Positions 10,491 to 20,455 of a DNA stretch of 64,000 nt are shown piece by piece. The DNA lies in NCBI RefSeq assembly GCF_028389875.1, contig NC_084667.1:58630570-58694569 (forward strand). The letters run 5' to 3'. Under the pieces are notes generated by a model. That model had not been told where the DNA came from. It made no database searches and saw nothing but the letters and a program-made list of their open reading frames with translations. The position numbers were made by a program, and so were the translations under genes. This DNA is from Rhea pennata. Lineage: Eukaryota > Chordata > Aves > Rheiformes > Rheidae. How positions within the stretch are numbered: the first letter of the stretch is position 1; each line of letters opens with the position of its first letter.

Positions 10491-13400
10491 GTATTTTGTG
10501 CCCCGACTAGTCACTCAATCAGCCCTTAATCATGCAAATTCAGCACAAACGCTTCTACAAAGGTCTTTGCTATCCCACCTCAGAGTAAAGCGAATCACTC
10601 CTCTTTTAATATCTACCTTTCTTTGATGACCTCCTTTGCATCAGATTTGTCTCTTTCTGCCAGATCACCTGTCTTCTAAAAAAATAATTATACCAGGGAA
10701 GTCTTTGAAGTTGTAGCAGAGGTAAATATTGTTTGCATTTTACCCTGTCTATTAAGCACGTAGCCACATCAAAGTCCTCATTTTCTTTGCCATAGTATTT
10801 CTAAAGAAAACTGGTTATGAATTACACACCCAGGCCTCAGAGAGCTGAACCACAGCCATTTCAGAAAGTTGGCCTTTGGCCCAGCCAGTATTTGCGTAAA
10901 GGCATTTCAGCGCTAACACATCATTCAGCCTCCTGCTAGTCTCAAACTGAGATTTGCAATGACTGAGGTAGCAGCTTCGTTTTATCGGTGCCTGTTATTA
11001 GCTTGAAAGCTGTTTGCGAGGGAGAGGTATTTTTGGTATTTAAAAGAGATAAATAATACTTTCAGTGGCAAGCGACTTTTTAGTTCAGCTGCAGAAAAGC
11101 AACTAGACTCAAAAAGTGGAGCGTGAGGAAGAGCCGCGTGTGCACTGGGGCCCCAGTGGGCAGCTCTGAACTGCAAGGAGGATCAACGTGGGTTGCCTCT
11201 GCCCCCGGGCAAAAGCGCCTGGGAAACTGGAAGGAGCAGGGCTAGGAAAGTAAAGGCACCAGTGGGTCTGTCTGGAGGAGGGACTGCAGCCTCTGGCTGT
11301 TCAGGGTCGCTACCAAAAATCCTCCATCACTGTCATTTTTCCCCACTGGATCTGTTTGACCTGTTTCGGACGTGCTTGGGAAGCCCTCTCCCGTTTGCAC
11401 ACGGCTTTAGCTTCCCACCCTGGGATGCTCCCGTGAGCATTTTCACGGATAGATTAAAAATAAACTATTAAAAATAAATAAAAATATATGAATATATAAA
11501 AAAAAACAGTCGACAAAAAGCCATATGATATTGGTAAAAAAATTGGTAAATGGTAAAATCGATATTAATCGGTAAAAATCCAGCTGTTGGGGAGGGCTGG
11601 GCTGCGAGGCGGGCATCGCGCCACGCTGCTGAGCTGGGTCGCGCTCACCGCTCTCGCCGCTCTCGGCAGGCTCGACCGCCAGGTTCGGGGACGCCGAGGG
11701 GCTCGCGTGGTTCGACCCGGCGCTGTGGCAGACGGCCGCCCAGCCGGGCGGCGGGCACATCTTCGCCGTGGATGAGGAGCGCGTCCCATGCCAGTACGAC
11801 GATGTTATCTTTCAGCCCGAAACCTCCTTCCGGGTAAACGTCGACTCATCGCAGGGCATGATTCATCTCCGGAGCATCTCTCTCATGGGTCAGGTAACGC
11901 GGGGCGGCTGAGAAACCCGGCGGTGTGCTCGGCTCACGCCTCCTCGCCACGGCCCCCAAAGTAGGTCACAAGGAGAGGGAGCGCGGGAACCCAGCGGGTT
12001 CACACCCGCGAGCCCCGCAGACCGGGCACCGGGTGCCAGGCTCCTCTCCAGGGTGGGAAAAAGCTCTTTGGAGCCTTGCACGGAGGTTTTTCTGAGGCAC
12101 CAAGCCGTGGGAGCGCTGTGCCTGCACCACGGTGGGGTGGACCTGGCTGAGGCAGGCAGAAACGGGGGTGGCCGAGGGCTGCTCCGGGCAGCTCGAGCCT
12201 CCCCATCCCTTTGGGACTGTCTCAGGCACTGGCCGGCCCAAAAGCGGGGCTGGCACCGTAGCCGTGCTGGTGTCCAGGCTTCCCGAGGGAGCAGCCCGCT
12301 CCGTGCCGCGGGTGGGCTGTCCCCCCCACCCCGAGGGCGTGCGAAATCCTCCCGCCGCGTCAGAGCAGGGCCACGCTGCCCCGGCAGCCGGCGGGCGAGG
12401 GGATCGCTGGCGGCTGCGTGGGCGGGAGCCGTCCACAGCCGTTCGCTAGCCCCGGATGCACGGACACGCTTCCCAGCTCGAAGGAAAGCGTCTCGGGTCC
12501 AGCCTTTTTCTCCTGTAACTAAGAGCTGATAAATTGAATTCTCTGGTCCAGCAGAAAGAGGGAAAACAAGACGCCCCCCCCCCCCCCCAAGTCTGCTGGC
12601 GTTATTGCTCCTAGTGATGTGTCTTTGTGGTCCTTCTCCCGTTTTATATCGGAAAAATCTTCCCCGTTGGCCCCACGCAAAAGCCAAGAAGGGGGGAGCG
12701 TGCAGGAGCGCGTCGGGGCTCGCCGGCCGGCGAAACCACCCCGGCCTCGCTGCGAACGCGCGCCCGCTCGTGTCGCTCTCCCCCCGGGCAGACGTTCGGC
12801 AGCACCGCGGCCCTGGCCGCCTACCTGCGGGGCCCCTCCGCGCCGCTGCAGTTTCACGGGAACGGCACTTTCCAGGTGTCGGGCGCCGGGTGCCCGGATA
12901 AGTCCGGCTGCGTCTGCGGGAACGCCCAGGTGAGCCCTCCGCCCCAAACCCGGGAGCTTTGGGGGGGGGGGTGTCCCCGGGGCTCGGCACGGGGGCACCC
13001 GGCCCGCCGGCGGGTCCCGGGGGGGCTGACGCTGCCCCCGCTCTGCTTTAGGACGGCCACCGCATCTGCGCGGCGCTGCTGGGGGCGGCGGGGAGGCCGT
13101 GCCCCGCGCCGGCGTGCCGGAGCCCGCTGCGGCCCCTGGGCCACTGCTGCGGGGTCTGCGGTGAGTGCGGCGCCCCGGCCCCCTGCCCCTCGCCCTGCCC
13201 CGCCGCCCCTTCCCCGCGCTCGGGGTGGGGGGGGCTTCGCCTTTCCCCCTTCGCCGGGGACCTGCTGCTGGGGGGCTGCAGGCTCTGGTGGGCTGGCGGG
13301 GGGGGGTGCAGAGGGGTGCTGCTCCCCGCCTCTCGCTTCGCTTCACGTTGCTCCCCCAGAAGTGGTGTTAAAGCAGAACCGGCTTTAACACCGCTGCGGA

Positions 13401-16400
13401 GGAGAGCCCCCGGCGCGGGAGGCAGCCCCAGCCCCTCGGGGGCGGCAGGGCTCGCTGCAGGCGTGCAAGCGGGGCGACCAGCGCGGGCACGCTTGCGCCC
13501 GGCCCCCCGGGGCTTGGTGAGCTGGGAGCAAGCCGCGAGCGCGGGCAAGTCCTGCAGCGGACTTGCCGAAGCCGCCGGCTGCCGCGGCTGCTGTTTGGCA
13601 GCAGGGAGAGCCGAGGTCCAGCGACCGTGGGTGCAGAGGACCGGGGTGGGGGCAATAGCGCCTCTGCCCTCCCGATCGGTGGAGGAGCTAAGGGACGTGC
13701 GCTTAGAGAGGTGGCCAAGGACACGGGTGACCCACCGGGGTCCCGGAGAGCCCAGGCCAAGCGCTGTGCCGCAGCACCGCTCCCCCGGGGCCCGTCCACC
13801 CGCCCGGCTAGCGAACGTCCCTCCGAGGCGTTAGCACGGCTCCGGGAGCCGGTGCCGAGCTGCGGACCTTTGTCCCTGCCGCCGGTTTATCCTGCCAGGA
13901 TGTCAAAACTCATCAAGCTAATAGGACTCTGCTGAGTTTATGCAATGGCAAACACTCAAAGGAAATGTTTTCATGGTTTTTTTTCACAGTAATGTCATCT
14001 TTCCAGCAGCGAGTTTATTTCATTTAAAATAGCATACATATTTAAAATAAACTGTAACTGACACATTGACAGTATTCCCTCTGCACGCGTCTGCCTATGC
14101 ATTAATCTACCTAGGAGGTTAAGTGGAGTTTTTCTTACACAATTTTAACTGTTATCGTACCAAATTCATTAAAACGGCGCTATCTGTTTCTCAGATGTGC
14201 CCATAAAAGCAGAGCCTTTAAAAGCCGTTAGGAGAACGTCCCATTTCAAGAAAACATTCACTTGCCTTTTTCTCAAGGAAAATACTTGAATCAGTGACTG
14301 CAGTGCAGCGATACGGGGAATATGAGCATCCCCTCCTCTGTGCTTTACACCCAAAGAAACCGCGGCACTGCTGAATCGCAGCCTTGCAGCCTTGAAATCC
14401 AGATAAACACAGAGCTTCCCGCAGGAACGTGCAGGAAAAGGCCTCCAACAGAAGGCTGCTCTCGGCAATATGGTGGAAAAGAAAAGCTTTCAGCCGAAAC
14501 CAGTCAATAAAAACAGCAGCGAGCAGGAGCAGATGCTCCCGGGGCTCCGCTCGGACCCGGCCGCGGGCCCGCTGCTCCTCGCGCTATGCCGAGAGCGGGT
14601 TGTCCGGAGGCGCTGCAGAGCCCCGCGTGCCTCCGGCGGCAGCCGGCATCGGGCTTCATGCCGGCAAGCACGGCGACCGGCGCCGGCGCAGCTCCATGAC
14701 CGGCGCCAGCGGGGTGACCCTGCGCTCTGTCTCGTCTCTCTGTTTTCGGGCTGCAGGAGCCACTGTTCACCTGGAGTTCGCTCCCAGCTTTGACCTGCAG
14801 AAATACCGCGACAGGCTTGTCCGAGCCTTCCTGAGCCTGGTACGTCGGCTGGCCGGCGGGCCGGGGGCCCGCGGGCGCGGGGAGGCGGCTCGTGCCGGGA
14901 CGCCCGCGGCCCGGAGCTGCCGTGGGTGCGGGTGTGCTCGGGACTCGCACCAGCAGGATCAACGCCTGAACGTTGCTCTGTTGGTCCGGAGCTGGAAGCT
15001 TCCTGCCCTCCTTACGGCTGCACGCATCTCACCATGTAGTTTACGGGGCGTGCTGCACTCAGTCGCTCCCTCGGCTGCGGGTCAGGCAGGGGGGTTGACT
15101 GGCTGGTCTCCGTCGCGGATGTGGGAGCTGCTGGCTCCCACAGGAATCATCCGGAGAGCATTCCTGGTGCTCTCGCCTGTGCTGGGGGGATGCTGCATGC
15201 CAGGGGAGCCCGTCACAGCTTCCCGGGGTGGGAGAGGGGAACCTAGCATTTGGGAACATCAAAGGCAATGCAATAACAGGAATGGCACTTCTGTGGTGGG
15301 TTTCACTTGAAGATCTCTGGATGGGCCTAATTGGTACATCCATCATGGCTGTCTGTGGACGTGACTCTAATCTCTGCCTACTGCTTTCTTTGCATGTCTT
15401 TTGCATTTTGAAAAGCCCCAATACGCTGCAGTTCAGATGGCGATATCCAAGGTACACAAAGCACAGACCTTCCTGGGAGTCGCACTGCGAAGCTCCACGC
15501 CTGTCATCCAGGTGGTGCTCATCGATGACCGGACTGGGTCGCAGACAGGCACTGTTGCTGAGCAGATGGCTGCAGACATCATGAGCGACATCGCACAGCA
15601 CGGTAACACTGCCTTTCTCCTTGCCTGGGCTCCAACGGCTGCATCTAACCCACCGCTGATGGCAGCTCCTTGCCTCCCCACCAGCAGCTCTTCCTCACCC
15701 ACTCCTGTCAGCTGTGGCACATTTGCTAACCCTGCGTCCCTGCTCTTTCAGCAGCAACGCCCTGTGATGGGAATCACAGGCTATCAAGGGGCTGTTCGGT
15801 CGATGCTCCCTGCGTTGAAAACACTTGATTGCCTGGAAATGGCATCTGCTGTGCACGGCTTTAAAGCACTGCCTTTGTCCTCCTCCTCTCTATTCTAGTC
15901 TGGCTCAGCTCTAAACCTTCCTAAAACGCATGTGTGCTGCTTTTCTAAAGATTTTGTTGGTGAAATTTTGCTTACCCAGAAGTTGTACCATCATAATAGG
16001 ACAGCAGTGTGAGAAGAACAGAATCACGGACTTAATTACTGAGGTTGGCAGGGACCCCTGGAGATTGTCTAGGCCAACTCCCTGCTCAGGGTAGGGTCAG
16101 CTAGAGCAGGTTGCCCAGGACCGTGTCCAGTCAGATTTCGAGTATCTCCAGAGAAGGAGACTCTACAACCTCTCTGGGCAACCTGTTCCAGTGCTCAGCC
16201 ACTCTTACTGTGAAGAAGTATTTTTCTCGTGTTCAGGTGGAATTTCCTATGTTTACTTTGTGCCTGTTGCCTCTCCTCCTGTCACTGGGCACTGCTGAAG
16301 AGTGTCTGGCTCTGTCTTCTTTACACCCTCCCATCAGATATTTGTACACACTGATAAGACTTTCCCTGAGCCTTTTCTTCTCCAGGCTGAACAGTCTCAA

Positions 16401-19400
16401 CTCCCTGTATGATGGATGCTCTGATCCCTCAATCCTCTTTAAGGCCCTTTGCTGGACTTGCTCCAGTATGTCCATATCCTTCTTGTACTGGGGAGCCCAA
16501 TCCTGGACACAGTACTCCACATATGGCCTCACCAGTGTCGAGCAGAGGAGAAGGATCACCTCCCTCGACCTGCTGGCAGTATGTTCTGCTTCATGCACCC
16601 CAGGATAGCTTGTTTTACCGTGAGAGCTCATTGCGGTCCCATGTTAACTCCTTGTCCACCAGGACCCCCAGGTCCTTTTCTGCAAAGCTGCTCTCCAGCT
16701 GCAATGCTAGAGGTGGATACAGTCATATCAGTTGGGAGATGCTGATGGAAGCGTAGATCATAACTGAGGAACAAGGCACAAAGCTGTGTTAGTATAAGAC
16801 TTTATTATCCTGGTTGAGGCTACATAGCTGTTTAGTTCCTCCTTGCCTTGGGGAAATGAGCTTAACCAGGGGAGCAGCAATGGCTGCTTGTGCATGAATC
16901 AGGGCAGTGTGCGGATGGTGGGGGTGAGTGTTGCACTGTCCAGACCTTACTTAATATTTGTTCTCACCGTTTCCCAGGTGAAGCACTTGGCATATCCAGC
17001 AGCAAAATGGAGGTGGCCACTGGCAGCATGTTCAGCGGGCAAGCAGGAATCAGCCCATTGAGGAAGATCTTAACAGGGACAATTTCAACCCTGCTCTTCT
17101 GCCTCCTGCTGCTCGGAGGGATGCTCTTTCTCTACAGGAAGGGAATGCTAAGGTAGGAAACGTGCTCCTGGAGGCACTGTATGGGTAATATTGGCAACCA
17201 CTGCAGCATACAGTTGGGCAGCCCAGGCCAGTGGCGAATGCCCCAGCTCCTCAGCATCTTCCAAGCCTGGGGCTGCTCCTCAGCTTCTGCTACTGTAGGG
17301 CAACTTGTTACTGAACGCTGGCCTTGCAGCCAGCCTTGCACCGGGAACCACAGCTTCATCCCTCCTGCCACCTCTGGGTGTAGCCAGGCACTCCTCTGTT
17401 GTACTGGAAGATACTGGTTCCTTGTTTTGTTTGGAGGCAGGCATAAACCAAAGCAGGATTCATGCTATGCTCATTTAGATCAAGGATCCAGCCAGGGCAG
17501 GGTGGGAAGGTCCGAGATGACTGAAAAGGCAGCTTTATACGCTTACTCTGGCAATGCAGCTTCCTCCACAGCCAAGAGGGACCTGCTGCTTGGCGCTGTG
17601 CGGTGTGCTGTGCTTGGAGCAGGAGCAGGGCTGTGCTGACCTTGCTGCTCCGTGGAAACCTGCTGCTCCCAGTAGCCTTTAGTTTGCAGCCCTGCGTGGG
17701 GATGGAGAACTGACACTGCCTGCTTTTAAACAAAAATACACAGAAATGATTCAAAATATTTGTCCTACGGCTTCGTAGTCAGGAAAGCATCAAGAAAAGA
17801 AAAGAAAAAAAAGGGCAGTGCTGCCCTCCGCTAGCGCCGTCGTCATTAGTACTGCGCAGAGAGCAGCGCAGATCCACGGGGAAGGACGAAAGCGACCGCG
17901 GCACCCAAGCGTAGCGCAGCCGCGGAGCCGGGCGGAGAGGGCCCGTCTCGCGCCTCTCCTCCCTGCGAGGCAGAGGTGGGGTGGGAAGGGCTCAGAGGGC
18001 GGGAGAGCCGCCCCGCCAGCCCCGCGCGGCGCGACGCGGCCGGCCCCGCGCTCCTCCGGGGGTCCCACCGCCTCGGCGTGGCCGTGGCGCGCGGCCCGGG
18101 CTTGGTTGCCACCGCGTCTCCGGAGGCCGGGACGTGGCGGCCCGCAGCGCGCGAGGGGCCGGCCGGGAGCGGGGCCGGGAGCGGGGCCGGGCCGGGGGGT
18201 GCCGGCTGCCGGCGCGGTGTCGCGTTGGGGCGGCTCAGAGGCAAAAAGCAGGTGGCGGAAAGGAAACGGGCAGCGCAGGGACGGGCCGGCGGCGGCCCGT
18301 GACCCCTCAGCACCTGCCGCGCCGGCACAGCGTTTCCTAGCAATAAACCAGCGCCTTCATTTCATTCCTAAATAAACCTCCCGGCCCTGTAATTGCTCCT
18401 TGATGATTTATCTCCCGCTGACGCGCGTTTGGATGCCGGACACGCCTCCGAAACAGGCGCTGTCAGCACCAAGAGGGACCTCGGCTGCGGAGCCGCTCGG
18501 ATGGGTACCCCGGGCGCAGGGCGACACGGGCAGCTGACCCCCTGATCTCTTCCGCAGGCTGCCCCGGCCTGGGCGCAGAGCGCGGGGCCTGGCGTCCCCG
18601 GAGCCGGCGAGCGGCAGAGGGTTTGACAACCCCATGTTCAACGCGCCCACGGACACCACGGTGAGTCACCGTCCGCATGGGTTCTGCCATTGCCGGGGGC
18701 TGCGGGGACCCTCCTGCCCGGATGCGGGTTTCTGTCCCTGCTCGAGAGAGACGGTGCTCAGCACTGCACCCGTAACGCTCAGCGCTGCACCCGTAACGCT
18801 CAGCGCTGCACCTGTGATGTGCACTGTCGCACCTGCAATGCAGCACTGCACCTGCAGCATGCAGCACTGCGCCTGCAGTGCACAGCGGTGCACCTGTAAT
18901 GCAGCATGTTTCACCTGCAGCAAGCAGCACGGTACCCCCAAGGCACAGCACTGCACCCCCAACGCACACCATTGCACCCCCAATGCACACCAGTGCACCT
19001 GCGATGCGCAGCACTGCACCCCCAAGGCACAGCACTGCACCCCCAAGGCACACCAGTGCACCCCCAAGGCACAGCACTGCACCCCCAACGCACACCAGTG
19101 CACCCGCGATGCGCAGCACTGCACCCCCAAGGCACAGCACTGCACCCGCGATGCGCAGCGTTGCAAACACGGTGCACCACGCTGCAGCTGCAGTGCCCAG
19201 GGCGGGGGTTTCTCACAAGGGAGGAGCTTGTGTGACGGCCCCATCTCTGGTGGCCACACCAGGCTGGCCCCTCGCAAGTGCCTCGGCTCCAGAGCTCAGC
19301 GCTGCTGCGGCGCCTGCAGTGAGGAGGGGGCTGCTCGAGCTTTGCTTCACGTCTCCGGCGGGTGTTTTTCCCTCTCTTGCTGCTGCAGGAGCCTCCGGGC

Positions 19401-19499
19401 GCTGCCTCCGGTGAGGACACGCGGCAGGAGATGGCTCTCAAAGACAGCCAGGTCTTCTACCTGAACCCTCTGTACGACGAGCGCGAGGTCGACGTCTGA
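10403..19499 (+). CDS. AMN: AMN (amnionless), exons 4-12; 5' exons not found
   Basis: Amnionless is a type I membrane protein. It joins cubilin to form cubam, the receptor for intrinsic factor-vitamin B12 in ileum and for filtered proteins in proximal tubule. AMN brings cubilin to the apical surface and supplies the endocytic signals. Nine exons joined as 10403-10490, 11670-11893, 12792-12929, 13052-13160, 14757-14839, 15416-15602, 16978-17152, 18558-18660 and 19389-19499 give 405 residues and a TGA stop, with all GT-AG sites and phases agreeing. The order is ectodomain, a cysteine-rich VWC-like module (about 133-187), a juxtamembrane region, one membrane segment (about 307-329), and a tail of about 75 residues. 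The tail carries F-D-N-P-M-F (357-362) and Y-L-N-P-L-Y (393-398). Exons correspond one-to-one with human exons 4-12, as recalled from the family. Exons 1-3 are missing from what I could read, so no start codon is assigned. The gene faces CDC42BPB tail to tail. Confidence 0.93.
10532..10539 (+). promoter_or_regulatory. single octamer ATGCAAAT after AMN exon 4
   Basis: An ATGCAAAT lies 42 bases downstream of the exon 4 donor, within TTAATCATGCAAATTCAGCA. It is a POU-type motif only. No other evidence of regulation is visible. Confidence 0.2.
11670..11893 (+). CDS. AMN: AMN exon 5 equivalent (ectodomain)
   Basis: This 224-nt exon has an acceptor ending CGGCAG and a donor GTAACG. It encodes ectodomain sequence with the blocks [22 protein letters not shown] and SFRVNV. 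These align with human HDPQLWR, VDAERVPCRQDDVVF and SFRVGL. It enters in phase 1 and leaves in phase 0. Confidence 0.95.
12574..12588. repeat. run of 15 C
   Basis: Homopolymer in the AMN intron between the exons ending at 11893 and starting at 12792. Confidence 0.85.
12792..12929 (+). CDS. AMN: AMN exon 6 equivalent
   Basis: This 138-nt exon is in phase 0 at both ends, with donor GTGAGC. It encodes a block matching human FHGPGALSV, here FHGNGTFQV, which creates an N-G-T glycosylation sequon that the human sequence lacks at this point. It ends in the first cysteines of the VWC-like module, [10 protein letters not shown]. Flanking introns are very CpG-rich. Confidence 0.94.
13052..13160 (+). 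CDS. AMN: AMN exon 7 equivalent, cysteine-rich module
   Basis: This 109-nt exon begins in phase 0 and ends in phase 1, with donor GTGAGT. It carries the rest of the cysteine-rich VWC-like module: ICAALL, then PCPAPAC, then LGHCCGVCG, parallel to human ICAALL and EGQCCDLCG. The intron before it is only 122 nt. Confidence 0.94.
14757..14839 (+). CDS. AMN: AMN exon 8 equivalent
   Basis: This 83-nt exon has an acceptor ending CTGCAG and a donor GTACGT. It encodes the block [21 protein letters not shown], quoted here in part as [11 protein letters not shown], which matches human FDLERYRARLL. It enters in phase 1 and leaves in phase 0. Confidence 0.94.
15416..15602 (+). CDS. AMN: AMN exon 9 equivalent
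   Basis: This 187-nt exon has an acceptor ending GAAAAG and a donor GTAACA. It encodes the block [12 protein letters not shown] and then [12 protein letters not shown], matching human LQVAVSKV and IQVVLVENGPE. It enters in phase 0 and leaves in phase 1. Confidence 0.94.
16018..16702 (-). mobile_element. CR1 LINE, 5'-truncated, antisense in an AMN intron
   Basis: The - strand reads as a chicken-repeat-1 non-LTR retrotransposon. It holds the C-terminal reverse-transcriptase block ([18 protein letters not shown], then ERRAL-like and [11 protein letters not shown] motifs, an open frame at 16233-16631). This is followed by the typical 3' tail ending near GATTCTGTTC at 16018. The outer 5' edge near 16702 is approximate. 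It sits between AMN exons 9 and 10, so AMN transcripts carry it in antisense and remove it by splicing. It is too short and truncated to move itself. Confidence 0.9.
16978..17152 (+). CDS. AMN: AMN exon 10 equivalent, membrane segment
   Basis: This 175-nt exon has an acceptor ending TTCCCAG and a donor GTAGGA. After G-E-A-L-G, which matches human GEALG, it encodes a roughly 23-residue hydrophobic span, [15 protein letters not shown] in part. The basic stop-transfer residues R-K follow. This is the single transmembrane helix of AMN. The exon leaves in phase 2. Confidence 0.94.
17815..18350. other. intronic CpG island within AMN
   Basis: This dense CpG sequence lies in the intron between the membrane-segment exon and the first tail exon. 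It includes a repeated GAGCGGGGCCGG string at about 18170-18195. Open frames here run through GC-rich sequence and match nothing I know. It may be a CpG island with internal promoter activity, or simply GC-rich intron. Confidence 0.45.
18558..18660 (+). CDS. AMN: AMN exon 11 equivalent, first endocytic motif
   Basis: This 103-nt exon has an acceptor ending TTCCGCAG and a donor GTGAGT. It encodes a basic, glycine/proline-rich stretch and then G-F-D-N-P-M-F. That is a canonical F-x-N-P-x-F signal, bound in mammals by the PTB domains of Dab2 and ARH. It leaves in phase 0. Confidence 0.93.
18756..19190. repeat. 21-bp minisatellite, about 20 copies
   Basis: Tandem units of 21 bp resemble GCACAGCACTGCACCCCCAA plus one base. 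They fill most of the last AMN intron (18661-19388). The first three units read GCTCAGCRCTGCACCYGTRA plus one base. A 2-bp length change near 18840 shifts the register, and later units are more uniform. Because 21 is a multiple of three and the unit has no stop in any frame, the array is open in all six frames. In the host frame it would encode a seven-residue repeat of the type A-Q-H-C-T-P-K. Confidence 0.93.
19389..19499 (+). CDS. AMN: AMN exon 12 equivalent, C-terminus and stop
   Basis: This final coding exon is 111 nt and in phase 0, with acceptor CTGCTGCAG and TGA at 19497-19499. It ends [17 protein letters not shown], the counterpart of human SYFVNPLFAGAEAEA. The second sorting motif is Y-L-N-P-L-Y here, in place of F-V-N-P-L-F. 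Confidence 0.93.
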   Translation, partial: EPPGAASGEDTRQEMALKDSQVFYLNPLYDEREVDV

Positions 19500-20455
19500 C
19501 GGCGCACCCCAGCCCGGCCGTGGCAGCGCCGCCGCGGCCCCCCCGGCCCCTCGCAAGCCCCCTCGTGCAGCCAGGGCGCGCGGCGCTGCGAAGGCGGCAG
19601 CGCCAGCACCGAGGTGCCGAAATGCATTTCGCGATACGTCCCCTTTCCCTGCCCAGAGCCCCCGGAGGCCCTGTGGCTCGAACGGGTGATTTGGAAATTA
19701 TGGAGATGCATGCAAATATATGCAAATTCACATGCTGCTGGGGTTTCAGTAGGGCTCGTTGGCATATACCATAAGGAAGCAGCTATTTTAAGTTTATAAT
19801 ACTTGGTTCTCATCTCTGGAAGACGTAATCTCTTCCCCAAGGCCTCGGAAGCCAGCGTCAGCTGCATCGCAGGCCGGCGGGCCGTGCCTGCGGCTGAAAG
19901 GCCTTGCAGCCTACCCGTGGCTGCCAGGGTCGCAGCGGGGACGAGGCGGAAAACCGCCGAGACAGGGAGCTAGGAACAGGGAAAGTGCAAACCGCCGCCG
20001 CCAGACCCCTTCCCCGGGCACGGCTGGCTGCCGGGGCCGCTGGGGGAGCGGGGCCGGGGGGCGCCCGCGGTGCGGCGCGCTGCAGGGCGCTGCCCCGTGG
20101 GGGCTGCACGTCGGGGAAAGCTGCCCGCGGGGAACGGCGCGGCTCGCGGCACCGCCGGCGCAACTGCCCCCCATGAGCAACCGAAAAGCCTCGGCTCCGC
20201 ACCCGGCCAGCGCGTGGCTGCGAGCCCGCACGGAGGTTCGTGTCGGAGGCGACGGGGTTTCGGGAAACGCAGCAGATATTGCAGAGCGGGCGCGCGAGGG
20301 AGGCAGGCGTCCCTCTCCGCGCAGATCAGCGTCGGCTAACCCCGCCGTACTGGTGTGTACGGATGTGCTGCTCGCGAGGCTTCATTTTTAAAATGCATTA
20401 GCAACTCGAGGTCACTTACAATAGAGGCTTTAATTAAAGCAGAGATCAATTTTTG
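19500..20455 (+). other. AMN: probable AMN 3' UTR (extent tentative)
   Basis: This sequence follows the AMN stop. An ATTAAA signal at 20433-20438 is followed by a T- and GT-rich stretch at about 20449-20463, the layout expected of a polyadenylation site. That would give a UTR of roughly 950 nt. The region includes a CpG-dense part at about 19860-20350. A nearer cleavage site cannot be excluded, and an AATAAA at about 21384 is a farther alternative. Confidence 0.3.
19710..19727 (+). promoter_or_regulatory. paired octamer (ATGCAAAT) motifs
   Basis: Two exact ATGCAAAT octamers start at 19710 and 19720, ten bases apart, in the same orientation, so they lie on the same face of the helix. The octamer is the classical site of POU/Oct factors. 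The assignment rests on the motif alone. Confidence 0.35.

Noticed and set aside
11890..12990. A 366-codon open frame on the - strand, and overlapping frames of 275 and 253 codons at 12519-13388
   Set aside because: They lie across AMN exons and GC-rich introns, are low-complexity (Arg, Pro, Ala, Gly), and resemble no protein family I know. Stop codons are simply rare here.
16111..16608. A 165-codon + strand frame as a gene
   Set aside because: It is the antisense of the CR1 reverse-transcriptase region.
18756..19190. A CRISPR-like array
   Set aside because: Units are contiguous 21-mers without spacers, in a vertebrate intron; it is a minisatellite.
18463..19277. Long - strand frames (203 and 235 codons) of repeated Cys/Ala/Gly residues
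   Set aside because: They are readings of the 21-bp minisatellite, which has no stops in any frame.
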